From Cercophora sp. LCS_1 (Eukaryota; Ascomycota; Sordariomycetes; Sordariales; Lasiosphaeriaceae): a stretch of 64,000 nt of DNA. The first letter of the stretch is position 1; the number at the start of each line of letters is the position of its first letter. The notes below the pieces were generated by a model that had not been told where the DNA came from, ran no database searches, and saw only the letters and a list, made by a program, of their open reading frames with translations. Location of the stretch: contig JAPZLL010000059.1 of assembly GCA_036250225.1 (NCBI GenBank), positions 1-64,000 on the forward strand, in the 5' to 3' direction. The position numbers were made by a program, and so were the translations under genes. Of the stretch, positions 1-10,891 are shown piece after piece.

Positions 1-613
1 GTATGTCAACGCAAGGTTGGCCATGCTCGTCAGCGTATGTGGGTGATCGGCCCCAAGCTTGGTCTTGAAAGTCTCCATCACCTGCACCTCCAGCTTCTCA
101 GCCTCTAACCACCGGCCCTGGTTCCTATATGTCGACGCAAGGTTGCCGATGCTCTTCAGCGTATCTGGGTGATCGGCCCCAAGCTTGGTCTTGCGAGTCT
201 CCATTACCTGTACCTCTAGCTTCTCGGCTTCTGACCACCGGCCCTGGTTCGTGTATGTCAACGCAAGGTTGGCCATGCTCGTCAGCGTATGTGGGTGATC
301 GGCCCCAAGCTTGGTCTTGCGAGTCCCTATCACCTGCACAAGCAGCTTCTCAGCCTCCTCCCACCGGCCCTGGTTCATGTATGTCAACGCAAGGTTGGCC
401 ATGCTCGTCAGCGTATGTGGGTGATCGGCCCCAAGCTTGGTCTTGAAAGTCTCCATCACCTGCACCTCCAGCTTCTCGGCCTCTGACCACCGGCCCTGGT
501 TCATGTATGTCGACGCAAGGTTGGCCATGCTCGTCAGCATATTTGGGTGATCGGCCCCAAGCTTGGTCTTGAAAGTCTCCATCACCTGCACAAGCAGCTT
601 CTCGGCCTCTGAC
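1..613 (-). repeat. Tandem 126-base repeats encoding 42-residue TPR units
   Basis: Unit boundaries recur at about 110, 236, 362, 488 and 614, giving four full units plus a partial one at the window edge. Each unit encodes one kinesin-light-chain-type TPR repeat containing KTKLGADHP and NQGRW. Units are nearly identical in DNA. Differences fall on a few codons: E/L after EKL, F/R before KTKLG, H/D/N after DHP, and the residues around MANLALTYMN. Further units probably lie beyond the edge. Such identity suggests ongoing repeat exchange. Confidence 0.9.
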
Positions 614-2283
614 CACCGGCCTCGGTCCAATAAGATCAAACTAAATACTGATGTGCTTGCTAGAGTTGCCACATCCTCCTTTCCCAGCTTCTTCTCGCGA
701 ACCTTCCTCGCTTTGCTTACCATCTGCTGTGCAACATCGTACCTCCCTTGCGACCGTGCATACCAACCCCCGTTGTGCAAAAGCTTCGCCCATGTTTCAA
801 CCGTATTCTCGCTGGGACGGTAACCAAGCGCCACTTGAACGTGTGCGAAGAGACTCCGACATGTTGCCCAGTTCTCGTACTGTCCGGTTGGAAATGACGC
901 CGCCATTCGATCGATGTACTGCTGCTTGAACATCTCTTGCTGCCCGTATGCTTTCAACCATTTCCTCGTCGACAGCTGCACGAGCCCGTGCATCTCAAAC
1001 TCGTCCCCTGCTTCGTCCGGAACGATAAGACAATAGTCCCTTAACATCGCCACATCATCTTCGAATCCGCCGTCTATATCGTCATCTGCACCATCATCCG
1101 TGCCACTATCGGTGGTGCTGCTATCGTCAGATTCTCGCTCTGTGACCTCGTCTATACCTCTTGCTCGCGTCGTGTCTTTGGCAGTTCTGGAAGGTTTCAA
1201 GACCCACCCAGGGATACCTTGTCGGTCGAAAAAGCTCATAAGCGATAGGAGATCCGCCGCAGATAGCCGCATCGAGCGGATGTGGTTAAACGATATCGTC
1301 CACGTCGTCAGAATTGCGTTCGACGCCCCTCCATCGCGCCGTAGGTCCCCACCATCGTACTCTAAAAGCCTACTCCTTTTACGCTCGCTGTCCCGGAACT
1401 CAGCTAGGTACTTCTCGGGCGAGCTCCGCGGCGCCCTTGCCTGGATGTACGCGGCGGCTTGGCTGATGGCTAGCGGAACAAAGTCGAGCGCCTGGACGAG
1501 ATCGGCGGCCACAACGGCACCCGGGAAAGATCCCAACTTCTTCTCTAGGAGCTTGAGGGCATCGGTCTGCGTCATCGGCCCGACTCCGACAGCGTTTTGG
1601 CGATGCCCAGTGAGCCTGGAAGCCAGGTCCTTATCGCGCGTTGTGATAAGAATCGATCCGTTTCGACTCTGTGGTAGGTACGTCGCAAAAGGCCGCCTGT
1701 TGCTCGCTTCGTCGCCGGTCGGGCCGTAGAATACGTTGCGGTCGTCGGCGCTGTCGAGGATCATAATCCATCTGCCATTCCGTTCGTTGGACAGCCAGCT
1801 GTACACAAGCTGTGGGATGTTGGCCTTGGGTTGGTTCCGGCCGGGCTGCTTGACAGCGTCGGCAATCGCCCTGAAGCCCTCCTCGACGCGCGCCTGCGTG
1901 CCGGCGTGGACCCAGAATACCCATGTGTCAGGCTTTCCCGCAGTGATGCGATGAGCGAACTCGATGGCAAGCTGCGACTTGCCAACCCCGCCCAGGCCAA
2001 CGAGGGCCACGCGGCCGGCTGGCTCGGAACATCGTCGGTCGATTTGTTCGAGAATGTCTCCACGGTCGACGAAATCGGGGTCGCGCGAGAAGGGGATGGT
2101 CGCAAACGGTTTTGGCGGTGTTTCTGGTCGTTCTAGGAAAGGTCAGCGGGGCATCCCTTCGGCTCGGGCCGCGCAAGTCTTACCCGCAGGCAGGTGGAAT
2201 TCCGTCGTGATCGACCCATAATTCTGCCCCACCTGGAAACCCTGGTTTCCAGGTCCGAAAAATGCGGACGGCATTTGCGACAT
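1..2283 (-). CDS. NLR/STAND receptor: PP motif, NB-ARC, TPR repeats (3' part cut by window edge)
   Basis: Likely cytosolic immune-type receptor that triggers cell death by amyloid templating. Exon 1 is 2184-2283 and the intron is 2133-2183 (51 bases, donor GTAAGA, branch GCTGAC, acceptor TAG). Exon 2 runs open from 2132 to the window edge. The spliced N-terminus carries N-Q-G-F-Q-V-G-Q-N-Y-G at about residues 13-23, which matches the fungal PP (pseudo-palindrome, RHIM-like) motif. The P-loop GLGGVGKSQLA and the Walker-B-like MMILDSADD mark an NB-ARC ATPase. The C-terminal half is kinesin-light-chain-type TPR repeats. This is the layout of PNT1 (PP-NACHT/NB-ARC-TPR) receptors. The start ATG at 2283 is followed by a second in-frame ATG at 2274. 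The divergent neighbour encodes the matching executor. The C-terminus and total length are unknown. Only the splice giving phase 1 joins the two domains, because the unspliced frame has stops. Confidence 0.85.
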
Positions 2284-2507
2284 CGCTGGCAATTGAGTCG
2301 ATTATCCACCCACTCCGGCGGAATGTGGAATGTCAGGCTGTTGGAGAGGCGTTCGCAGTCATGAAGATTGTGCGGCTGAACATTTGCTGCCCAATGGCTG
2401 CCCCACTGCTGCCTGTGTCGCACGTGATCCATTGGCTCAGCCTCAGAAACCCGTTTGGCAGCAAACGCAGGCGTTTCTCACCTTCCCCACTTACTACAAC
2501 CGTCACA
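2284..2507. promoter_or_regulatory. Shared divergent promoter of the NLR and HELLP-like genes
   Basis: These 224 bases separate the predicted start of the minus-strand receptor from the predicted start of the plus-strand executor. No other coding sequence is evident here, so both promoters must lie in this interval, which would allow joint regulation. I see no confident individual binding site. Confidence 0.6.
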
Positions 2508-3379
2508 ATGGACCCCTTGAGCATTACAGCTGCGGTCGTTGGTATCGCCGCCCCAGCAGCACACCTTGTACACCTTCTGTTAGAGGACCTCCAGAAGATC
2601 GTCGACGCCCCAGAAACCCTCGCTTCGCTCAAGAGAGACCTGCTCTCTGTGGACCAGGCTCTTGCCTCCCTTCAAGCAGTATCCGACCCGCAATGGAAGT
2701 TGCTTGGTGAAACTGTGATCAGCCAGTCGAAAGCCGCGACCATCTCATGCAAAGAGTCCTGTGACAGGTTCAGGACAGCTCTCGGCCGCTGGACTCGGCA
2801 TAGCGAGGATGGGAAACTCTCTCTGCAAGACCGCGCAATGGTTGGCTTCATCAAACAGGGCTATGTGAAGTCTATGTCGGAGCAGCTTCATCACTCTAAG
2901 CTGACGCTTACTTCGGTTGTCAGCATCGCGACTTTGTGAGTCAGATATTGTTCTCTTATTCTTCTATAGGCCAACTAACAACAAAAAGGCATAGCTCTCT
3001 TCAACAAACACAAGCAACCGGAGAGATGATGGCGACGATATCTCGGAAAGAGGCCGAAATTGCAGATTCCATCATTGCGATGGACAAACAGCTGGCCGAG
3101 ATGAATGCCAGGCTGGGAGCACTCTGCATGGCGAAGCAAGAGGAGGATGAGACGGAAATTGACCGAGCAAGTGCGATCAGCCAGGTGGCAGTCGAACAGA
3201 CTGTCCTGAGTGAATCGCGCAAGTTGCTTGAAGAACTCCTCTCAGGCATCCAGGCCGCAGCCGCGAGTGCGCGGAAAGACCAGGCTCAGGTGGTCAACAA
3301 CTTCGGGGGTCAGAATGAAGGGATGCAAATTGGAGTGAGCTATGGGGCAATTAGCGGCATTACATTTGGCAAAAAGTAA
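2508..3379 (+). CDS. HELLP-like cell-death executor (HeLo-like domain plus PP motif)
   Basis: Predicted 272-residue protein. Exons are 2508-2935 and 2989-3379; the intron is 53 bases with donor GTGAGT and branch ACTAAC. The N-terminus (MDPLSITAAVVGIAAPAAHL) and the following helical region of about 200 residues resemble HeLo-like/HELL domains, which in this family attack membranes once activated. A predicted coiled stretch follows. The C-terminal 25 residues carry N-E-G-M-Q-I-G-V-S-Y-G-A-I (about 252-264), which aligns with the N-terminal motif of the divergent NLR gene. In characterised systems the receptor's PP segment templates amyloid folding of the executor's PP segment. Motif, pairing and orientation are seen in the sequence; killing activity is inferred. 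The lipase-like third partner known from some clusters is not seen nearby. Confidence 0.85.
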
Positions 3380-3534
3380 TGGCCGTCCAGTATTAATCTA
3401 CTATCACATGCATTCTCTCTTGCCATGCTGATGCTCGTGTCTACACCGTTGTGTCTGGAGTGAACTAACCCCGTGCTCGAGATGGACCAATAGAGGGCCT
3501 TTGCTCGCCTCGTCCGTTATCCACTATGGCAGAG

Positions 3535-3882
3535 CTACATAGAGTAGCTGCTGCGCAGGATGTCCGACGGGGCTTCGAGACCGACAGGCCAGCCTCTTTC
3601 CCAACCTTCAGATCGGCGCCTCTTGGTCTGCCGAATCTCGGCACGGACATAGTAGTACAAGTAATCGCTCTGCGTGTGGGGCGGCTCGGAGAGGTTGTAG
3701 TCTGTGGCTCAAGACGAATATCGGATTCAAGGGTACGAGTGGAAGCGGCGAACGATAGGCAATTTGGTGGTCGATGTGTGGTTGCGTCGCCTTGTAAACC
3801 TGTTGGCATGGAACAGGGAAAGTAGAAATATCTACAAAGACCAGGGATTAGCAATGGGAAAATACTTTGCGGCGTCTGACAT
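3535..3882 (-). pseudogene. Small unknown gene with two in-frame TGA codons
   Basis: A short minus-strand reading runs from ATG at 3882, through a probable 42-base intron (3800-3841, weak donor GTCTTT), to TAG at 3535. The later part looks coding: it is rich in conserved-type residues (QSDYLYYYVRAEIRQTKRR, then EGWERGWPVGLEAP). Two TGA codons interrupt the same frame in the middle, near 3700-3725, and each could come from CGA by one C-to-T change. It would encode about 105 residues if unbroken. No function is recognised. It lies tail-to-tail with the HELLP-like gene. An alternative is an unrecognised intron over the two TGAs, but the span between plausible splice sites is under 40 bases. Confidence 0.4.
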
Positions 3883-4087
3883 TAGTATTTGTCACAGGTT
3901 GTTGACGGGTGCGATGGGGCGGGGTTCGACGAGTTTGCAATGTATTGCGAAGTTCGGGTGGGCTGCGGCTGATCTTCGGCTAATACGCGCGTGCGTCCAT
4001 TTTCTCGGCATGCTGCCACGTCGGTCGTGGACGCGGTCGAGTCATCGTCGGCGCCAGATTCGCCTCCCCATACAGTAGTCGCCGCCA

Positions 4088-5390
4088 TGTCCAACCCCAG
4101 CTTCGATATCAACCAGTGGTATAGCGAGCATGATCTCGATTACCGGACTCCCGAACTCATTTATGACAGCCGCAGCGCCAGCCTGGCCCCGCATGAACAG
4201 ACGGAAGAGGGAGACCCGGACTCCCACTCCTCCAGCTGGCCGACTGGAACCCCAGCCTGCCTTATGATGAATCCCCACCCACGTGCATCCATTACTCCAT
4301 CGAGTGGAAGATGCTGCTGAAGAAAGGAAGACTGTCAAAGCTTACAAACGATACAGAGCAGAACCTGGTGCTGGCGCCGGGCGCCTTTTGCGACCAGACG
4401 CTGAAGCCGAAGCTACAGCAGCTTTTGGCGAAGAAGACGCCGCGAAACAAGTGCTACGAACCGGAAGAGACGAACGTTGTCGTATCCGTGACCGACCGCG
4501 CCCAGCGAGACCTCACAAAACGCTTCGATGAGCTGGACATCGATTGGGGGGTTGTAGAGAACCAGCTGGTGGCCTGGGGCCATCTCCTCCTTGACGGAAG
4601 GCAGCTGAGGATCGAAGTATCGTTCATTTACAAAGAGACTACACAACAGGTTGCCGTGAGGACGCAGCAGACTACAAGACGCGGAGGGGTGACGGCTACA
4701 CAGCTCGCGGAGAGGGCCGAGCTACTCGAAGACCAAGAAGCCGCCGGCCTGACCACTGTTTGGAAGGAAGTCTACAGTCTTATGCGGTGCACTGGGCCTC
4801 CATGCCAAGGGACATACTGCTGGCGTGATCCAGATAACAGGAAGCATTATAAACTTGAGACCAGTGTTTTGACACAGCTTGTCGACTACGCCGAGGGAGG
4901 TAATATGCTAAGGACACACGGAGATGTGCCACCGTGGATCCGCGAGTTGATCTATGCCAAGGAACAGCAGGACTCTGAGCGTAGGAAGAGGAAGCGGCAA
5001 GCGTCCTTCTCGGAAAGCGTACCTCCAATTCACATCACGAATGTTATGCCTGTACGCTACAACCAGGACTCAGTTGGCTGGTCCAACGGGTCAACTCCAG
5101 AGACTCGAGACTCGACGCGCATTTGGCATGTGCCCAAGCTTGACGTACCACCCCCGATCGATCAATCGCTGTACCGTTATTGTGAGTGGCTCTGCGTACG
5201 GGTAGTTGATCCGAGTTGGAAAGATGGGTACCGGGATGCATGTAGGATTGCATTAGAAGATGGCCTCGATCTTGAGCGGCTCTACTTCGCCCAGGATGTC
5301 GAGGCCAGCTCCCTTGCTGAGAAGGGCATCAAGCGAGGGATTGCCATCCAAGTTGTGAGCAGGGTCAAGGCTTGGCTAGATGACATGTAG
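4088..5390 (+). pseudogene. Fungal unknown-family protein with an apparent 1-base frameshift
   Basis: The reading starts at ATG 4088 (MSNPSFDINQWYSEHDLDYR), runs to about 4225, then continues in another frame with LLQLADWNPSLPYDE and CIHYSIEWKMLLKKGRLSK, and ends at TAG 5390. The second part is a widely expanded uncharacterised family of filamentous fungi with the IEWK block, a TDRAQRDLTKRFDELDIDW block, a cysteine-bearing MRCTGPPCQG/YCWRD segment and a small helical C-terminal domain (ALEDGLDLERLY to VSRVKAWLDDM), possibly SAM-like. A one-base loss near 4225-4235 would explain the frame change; no intron fits. It may be a sequencing error or true decay. Family function is unknown. The second part alone has an in-frame ATG at 4311. 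Confidence 0.6.
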
Positions 5391-5434
5391 ACACGGAGTT
5401 GGATGCAGGTAGTCTATTTTAACAATCTATGCAA

Positions 5435-5641
5435 CTATTCGGAAGGGCACTGAAAAGGGTACTCGATGCAGATGCCAGAATGACGGAAGTGACCTTCAGC
5501 ACTCTCCGCCCGAGAGCCCACAATGTCAACACACATCCTCAAATACGTCTCAAAATCCCTCTCAAAGAGATCGGCGTGGTTGTGCCGTTGCTGTTTGATG
5601 TATGTTTTGATCTCTGCGAAGAGTTCCTCGATCGGGTACAT
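5435..5641 (-). pseudogene. C-terminal scrap of a DDE transposase
   Basis: The translation holds YPIEELFAEIKTYIKQQ, then FERDFETYLRMCVDIVG and AEGHFRHSGI. This is the typical C-terminal end of fungal Tc1/mariner-like DDE transposases (N-P-I-E-E-x-F-A-E-L-K, then the AGHFRxCGI block). The residues before PIEE (SSHYMY) are degenerate against the usual SPDFN. No upstream catalytic core is readable, so this is a relic of roughly 65 residues. Confidence 0.7.
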
Positions 5642-6302
5642 GTAATGAGAACTCAGCAGAGTTCTGCATATATGCTGTCACCGCGAGACAGAGGGTGCAT
5701 TATTATGCAGTTATCGGGTTGTCATCATCTGGTAATCGGTCGATCTCCTTGCAGTGCCGAGCCGCGCAACCATCGATTGCCGAAAGCGGCTAGTGCATTG
5801 TCTGTGGCCGCCGGCTACCCGGAGCCGCAGCTGCAGCCCAGTTCGACTTGTACTCGGTACGAAGCCTGCAGCAGCGCACTGTGTCAGCCGCAGCCACAGG
5901 CCCAGCGGTCCGTGCGGAGAAAGTTTGAACATCCGAAATCATGGACACTCATTTCGGTCTCCACTGTACCCCTCTTTCTGGATGGCCGCCACCAGCCTCT
6001 GGCGGCTTACCCAGCCACGAACACGGCTTATTCCGTCGCCCGTTGACAACTTGCTTCCAAGTCACACTATGCTGAGCTGCAGAGCCTCCAATCCGCAAAT
6101 CAAAAAACGATCACCAGGAACATATCTTTGGTTGTCAATGTCGAGTTTCATTATAAATACTACGATCTTGTCTAGGGCTCAGATGATAAGTTTTTGCCCA
6201 CAATAATATTTGAGCCTCGCGGCCAAGTCAACTCTCACTGCTCCTCCTAGTTCTACCCTACCCTCCTCCCCACGAGACAGCCTCCCCCACTACCTCACCA
6301 AT
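5642..6302. other. Region without a recognised gene
   Basis: Sequence between the transposase scrap and the metalloprotease. The last 200 bases are AT-rich, then C-rich just before the ATG at 6303, as is common in fungal 5' leaders. No conserved domain was read on either strand. Confidence 0.5.
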
Positions 6303-7287
6303 ATGGCTTTCCTCAAAGCGGTCTATCTTTCCGTTGTTGGCTTAGCATCCGGCCATGTCATTCGGTCCGACGTCGCCGGTAGAGCTGCTCCCGCCTCTCA
6401 CCGCGATTGGTGCGGAACCGGCCACGCCCCCAAGGGCCTCAGACGGGAGTCCGGCAGGGGCGGACATTTCCCCGGAAACACAAACCAGTCTTCTCTTGTC
6501 GTCGACACGTACACCCATGTCGTCGCAAGCGGCACTACAGTTGCCGATGGCTACCTGCGTGTACGCGTGCCGGTACCGGCCTCTCGCAGCATCCATTTCT
6601 AACAAGGAAACACAGGACGAGACCATCTCCCAACAATTTGCCGCCCTCGGCGCAACCTACGCCCCGACGGGCATCTCGTTCAACCTCGCCGGTGTCGACC
6701 ACATCATCAATCCCCTCTGGGCAACCAGTGTTGATCCGGCGGACCACCTGGTGATGAAGAAAGCCCTCCGCAAAGGCAGCTACAAGACCCTCAACCTTTA
6801 CTATCGGCTCGTCGTCGGCGTTTCAGCCACAGGAGACGATCTCCTCGGTCGCTGTCCCTTTCCCGAAGATGCCGTGACCCCAGGATCCGACGAGTTTTAC
6901 GACGACGGCTGCATGATTCTTTCCAGCACGGTCCCCGGCGGGACGATGGAAGACGCAAATCTAGGTAAGACGACTACCCATGAGGTGGGTCACCGGTTCG
7001 GTCTGTTCCATACGTTCCATGGGGGATGTTTGGCCGGAGATGAAGTCTCGGACACGCCGGCAGAGGATGAGCCAAGTTTCGCCTGTGCTGCCAGGGATAC
7101 TTGTCCCGACCAGCCCGGATTGGATCCGATCAATAACAATATGGATTACTCGCCCGAGTGAGTCCTCCGTGGGAGGGAATGGTAGTGGGATGATGTCGTG
7201 CTAACCTGTACCAGTTCCTGTGTCAGTCAGTTTACTCCTGGGCAGCGAGTCCGTATATTTGAGGTTTGGCAGCTCACTCGCAATTGA
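6303..7287 (+). CDS. Secreted M43-type (pappalysin/cytophagalysin-like) metalloprotease
   Basis: Predicted 290-residue zinc endopeptidase. Exons are 6303-6560, 6616-7157 and 7215-7287, with introns of 55 and 57 bases; both have CTAAC branch sites. The N-terminus is a signal peptide (MAFLKAVYLSVVGLASGHV). A propeptide-like WCGTGHAPKGLR segment follows. The metzincin site HEVGHRFGLFH starts at residue 208, and a Met-turn-like NNMDYSP comes later. Paired cysteines (GRCPFPED, DGCMILSS, GGC, ARDTCPDQPG, DSCV) match the disulfide pattern of fungal extracellular M43B enzymes. Length agrees with the family. Without the splice sites the frame stops at 6603, and spliced frames keep the family blocks continuous. 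It probably degrades protein outside the cell. Confidence 0.9.
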
Positions 7288-8852
7288 TGCGTGCTTTATT
7301 GGGGCGATTAGCTGCGATGCTCCTTTTTGCAGGGATATCGCCTTGGTGCCTATGCATACCTGCCGCTTCCGCCACTTACCCAATGACAGTAGTGACGAAT
7401 GCAGTATGAACGTAACGTTCAAAGAATTGCAGACCGTGACATCCTGATGTGACTTAGCTCACAAGTATATGAGGGTCCGTCCCACGGCGTCTTTATTGCT
7501 CGCGAATTCAAACTTGGTCTTGGCTTTTATTGGGTCAAAATTGCGGTTGTTGGGTAATTAGGTTGATTCATTCTCAACCGCTAGTTAACCGCGGGTCCCA
7601 AAGCCTCCCAAAGCCAAACAACGCTACTCTATTTTCTAAGCGCGATGGTCATTACTGTGTTTCTCGCCGCCTAGGCTAAGTTGAGGGCCTGAGATGCCGA
7701 ATGAGTTAGGTTCTAGAGGGTGCAGTTAGGATAACACCGATGGTGTGTTTTGGAACTCTTTCCTCAAGTGAGTTACCTTGGATTTTTCGTGGTGGGCTAG
7801 GTAAATTGCCATCTTTTAACTCTCACTTGCTTCAGAAATACAAGCTGGGAACTTGGAAAACCCTGCTTCAAAGTGTCTATTGTACGGATTTGGGGCTAAT
7901 ACCCCTTTTCCGCTACCCTCTCACAAATAAAAGGATTTGTGGCCTGGCTGGGCTACAACCTTTTTTCCCGTAGGTCGTTGTATACTTGCTGCTTCAGAGC
8001 CAAGCTAAGTCTATTGCTGTCTGGACGACCCTCCAGCTTATCAGACGTTAAACAAGACGAATTTGCCAAAGGTTCCAAGAATGTCTCCGCTACTCCATGT
8101 CCTCGTATGGCGGCCGTGGTTCCTGTAGTTGTGTCCGCCTCAGATCCACCGCAAACATCCCTACCCTTCAGTATTCTTTCTCCCTTCCTGTTTCAACAAG
8201 CACCAAGCTGCAAACTATATCACTGATTCTACTATCCGAGTCTGCGAGAATAGTAGTTGACACTTGACGGACATGTATTTCCATGCACTAAACATCTGCC
8301 CAGTGGCCATCTATCCAAGTCACCTCCTCTGAGGCATCGAGAAGCGCCGAGGTGAATACTGCGTAGAAGAAATGAGGGTGAAATGAGGGTGATCCTCTCG
8401 GGACAAAGGAGTGTAATGCTTTCGCTAGGGGAGAGTGTTACAACACCTCGACCGAAAGCTAAATAATGTTCATCAATTGAGTTATGCTCGTCTGGGGCAG
8501 TGCTTCCGTGGCGAGATTTCTCGCTCTCTGGGACCTCCCGCATTCTCGAGCAACACTGCGGTGATATCATTACGGCGAACGTGGCTGTATGGTGAGATGG
8601 ACTCGTTATTTGCGTTAGAAAAGCCTCCATCACCACTTCCCGTGCGAGACAGATGCCGGTGAAATCTCCCCGTCTCCCTTTAATATTCCCTGATCCATCC
8701 TCCCAACCTGTTGCTGCTGCTGCCCGACATAGTACACCTGCGGCTCCGTCTGAAGTTGCGCCTGTCCATTTTGTTGGGCTTGGTGGTTTCCCTCAGTCAC
8801 CGCCGTCTCCCCCGTCTGCAGTCCGGCGCCCTTATACGCAACCCCATTCCGA
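7288..8852. other. Gene-free interval, partly AT-rich
   Basis: About 1.5 kb between the metalloprotease and the 3' end of the membrane-protein gene. 7480-8000 is AT-rich with no readable domain. A direct duplication of GAAATGAGGGT lies near 8370-8390. It could hold decayed repeat DNA, but I recognise no element ends. Confidence 0.4.
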
Positions 8853-10453
8853 TCAACAAAATCCTGCCTCCACTTCCAAACCCCCAACCGATCCTCTCTC
8901 ATCCTCGCCTCCTTCTCCGCCGGCCCAGCCCCCGACACCAACCCCCCCCACCGGCCCCAACCTCGCAATCGCCACCGGATCGTAGCCCACAACCTCCTCC
9001 GCACTTCCCACCCTCCATCTCCCCCAAGTCCCCAACACGGTCGCCGCAAACGGCACCAACAAAACCAACAAGGCCAACGGCTGATACACATACGCCCCCC
9101 TCACCTCTCCCCTCGTAAACACCAAATCCGAACTCTCGGGTCCCCTCGCAAAAGCATGCAACGTCGCCGTGTCGAAGTTCCTCTCAATCTGCCTCGCCAC
9201 TTCCTCGGCCCCGTTCACCGCATCATCCCCCAGCAGCAAATACCCAATCGGGGTCCGATACGCAGTATTATCCCCCGTCCCCACAGCCGCCAAGTTGAAA
9301 GAGTAAGGAGACGTCGACTCGGTGTAGATCCGATTTAGGGCCGTCACGCTTCCCGCGATATTCGATCCGCCGTAGTTCATCCCCACAGACTCCTGCATCG
9401 GGGCAAATGCATTTCTGTCCAGCGTGGGCGGTAAAGTCCCGTTTTGCGTGACGACGGCCGTGCCGTGGGTGAGGAGACAAACGACTTGGTTGATCTTGTG
9501 GTCCGTGTCCAGGTCGAGATCAACGCCGTTGACCCGGACGCCGAGGAGTCGAGCCCACGTCCCGTCTACGCCGAGACCGGGACAGTTGCCGTCTCGGGCG
9601 CAGGGATGCAGACCGGTCGCGAAGGCGCCGCATGTGCTGGGGGAGCTGGTGGTGATCTTGACGCAGAGTTCGCGGTCTGTGCCCGAGCCGGCGCAAAAGG
9701 CGTGGCTTTCGCTTTTGCCGCTGCTGATGAGGCCGATTCCGTCGGGGTTGTCAAAGACTTGGCCGGTGCATTCGGCGCGGATCGAGATTGTTGTCGCCGA
9801 GACGGAGCAAAGCTGGCGGTTGGGGTCGGTGATGTCGTCGCAGACGTTGGCCACGGGGGCCGTAAAGTTGCGCATGGCGGCGAGGGCGGCGATCGTGGTC
9901 GGTGTGTCAGCGGCCTGGCCGCCGCGGTATCGCCTGTTGCTGGCGTCAAAACGGGGCTCCCATTGGTCGACGGTGAGAGGGACCGAGGTGACGGTGGTGG
10001 TTTGGATGGTCGACTGCGATATGCCGGCGAGCAAGACGGGACCAACGGCGAGCGTCGCTGCAACCAGGAGGGGGCCGGTCGGACGGAGGAGAGGGGAGCG
10101 CTTGGAGGGCTCTTGATCGGGGCTGACTAGGTAGAGAAGGCGTTGGAGGGTGGAAGTGCTCTATTGGGCGAGATGACGGACTTCGCCTACAGTGAGAGCC
10201 TGTGGGGGATGTGCGAGTTGAAGCCAAAGGGAACGTTCAACGCAGCAAGAATGGCGGCGAGTAAACCGACTACGGCTGCCGGTCTGATGATGTCTATGTC
10301 GGGGTGGACGAACGACTCGACGCGGTAGAGATGCGGCGCGAGATATAGGATGAAGAGGAGCGTGTAGCACAGGAGACATGCGACAAGGAGCGCGATGCTC
10401 AGCAGCGTTTGGAATGGTCGCCCCTGGAAGTTAAACGTATTGACGTACAATAC
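8853..10453 (-). CDS. Multi-pass membrane protein with large ectodomain (5' end unresolved)
   Basis: Two exon blocks are readable. The upstream block (10235-10453, after an acceptor CATAG) encodes two hydrophobic segments (TLLSIALLVACLLCYTLLF and AAVVGLLAAILAALN). The downstream block (8853-10160) begins STSTLQRLLYLVSPDQEPS, has another membrane segment (GPLLVAATLAVGPVLLAG), a long cysteine-bearing ectodomain with N-glycosylation sites, and a last membrane helix (YQPLALLVLLVPFAATVLG). This layout resembles fungal DUF3176-type proteins, but I do not see enough sequence identity to assign it. Joining the blocks needs a 74-base intron with weak donor GTTCCC; otherwise a TAG at about 10161-10163 interrupts the frame, so a pseudogene is possible. 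The first exon with the start codon was not found. Confidence 0.55.
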
Positions 10454-10891
10454 CTATGTGGGAGGGCATGAGATGATGAAGGCATGCGAATTGGGAGAGA
10501 GAGATGTGAGGCTTTCAAGAGAATGAAGGTTCATCGAGCAACGTCGGAGCTGAAGTGATGGTCTAGACCTAGCGCCAAGCTATGTTTAAATTAGGCTAGC
10601 CCAGATGAAGATATATTGACCGCTCCACCAAACCCACAACGCTATCCTGCGAGCCTTCCCACATGTGGACACCAAGAACCACCGCCCGTTATCCACCGTC
10701 TTTGATGCCTCGATCCCGCCGAGAGGTACCAGAACGAGACCCCGCCCAGCTAGCTCAGGACAAGTCAGCCGCAGCTCACCCCAGCTTAGGACGATGGACG
10801 AAAAGGGAAACTTCCGGTGCCCAGATTCGTCGCAGATTCCCAGGCTGTAGCAAGCCCTCAACCTTACATCTTCTTCAAAGCGAAAGTTTAC

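Noticed and set aside
129..486. Plus-strand open frames over the TPR repeats
   Set aside because: They are shadows of the repeat array on the minus strand, which has the NB-ARC P-loop and domain order.
9424..10130. Plus-strand frames of over 200 codons opposite the membrane protein
   Set aside because: They arise from GC-rich antisense sequence. The minus strand has membrane helices and glycosylation sites in order.
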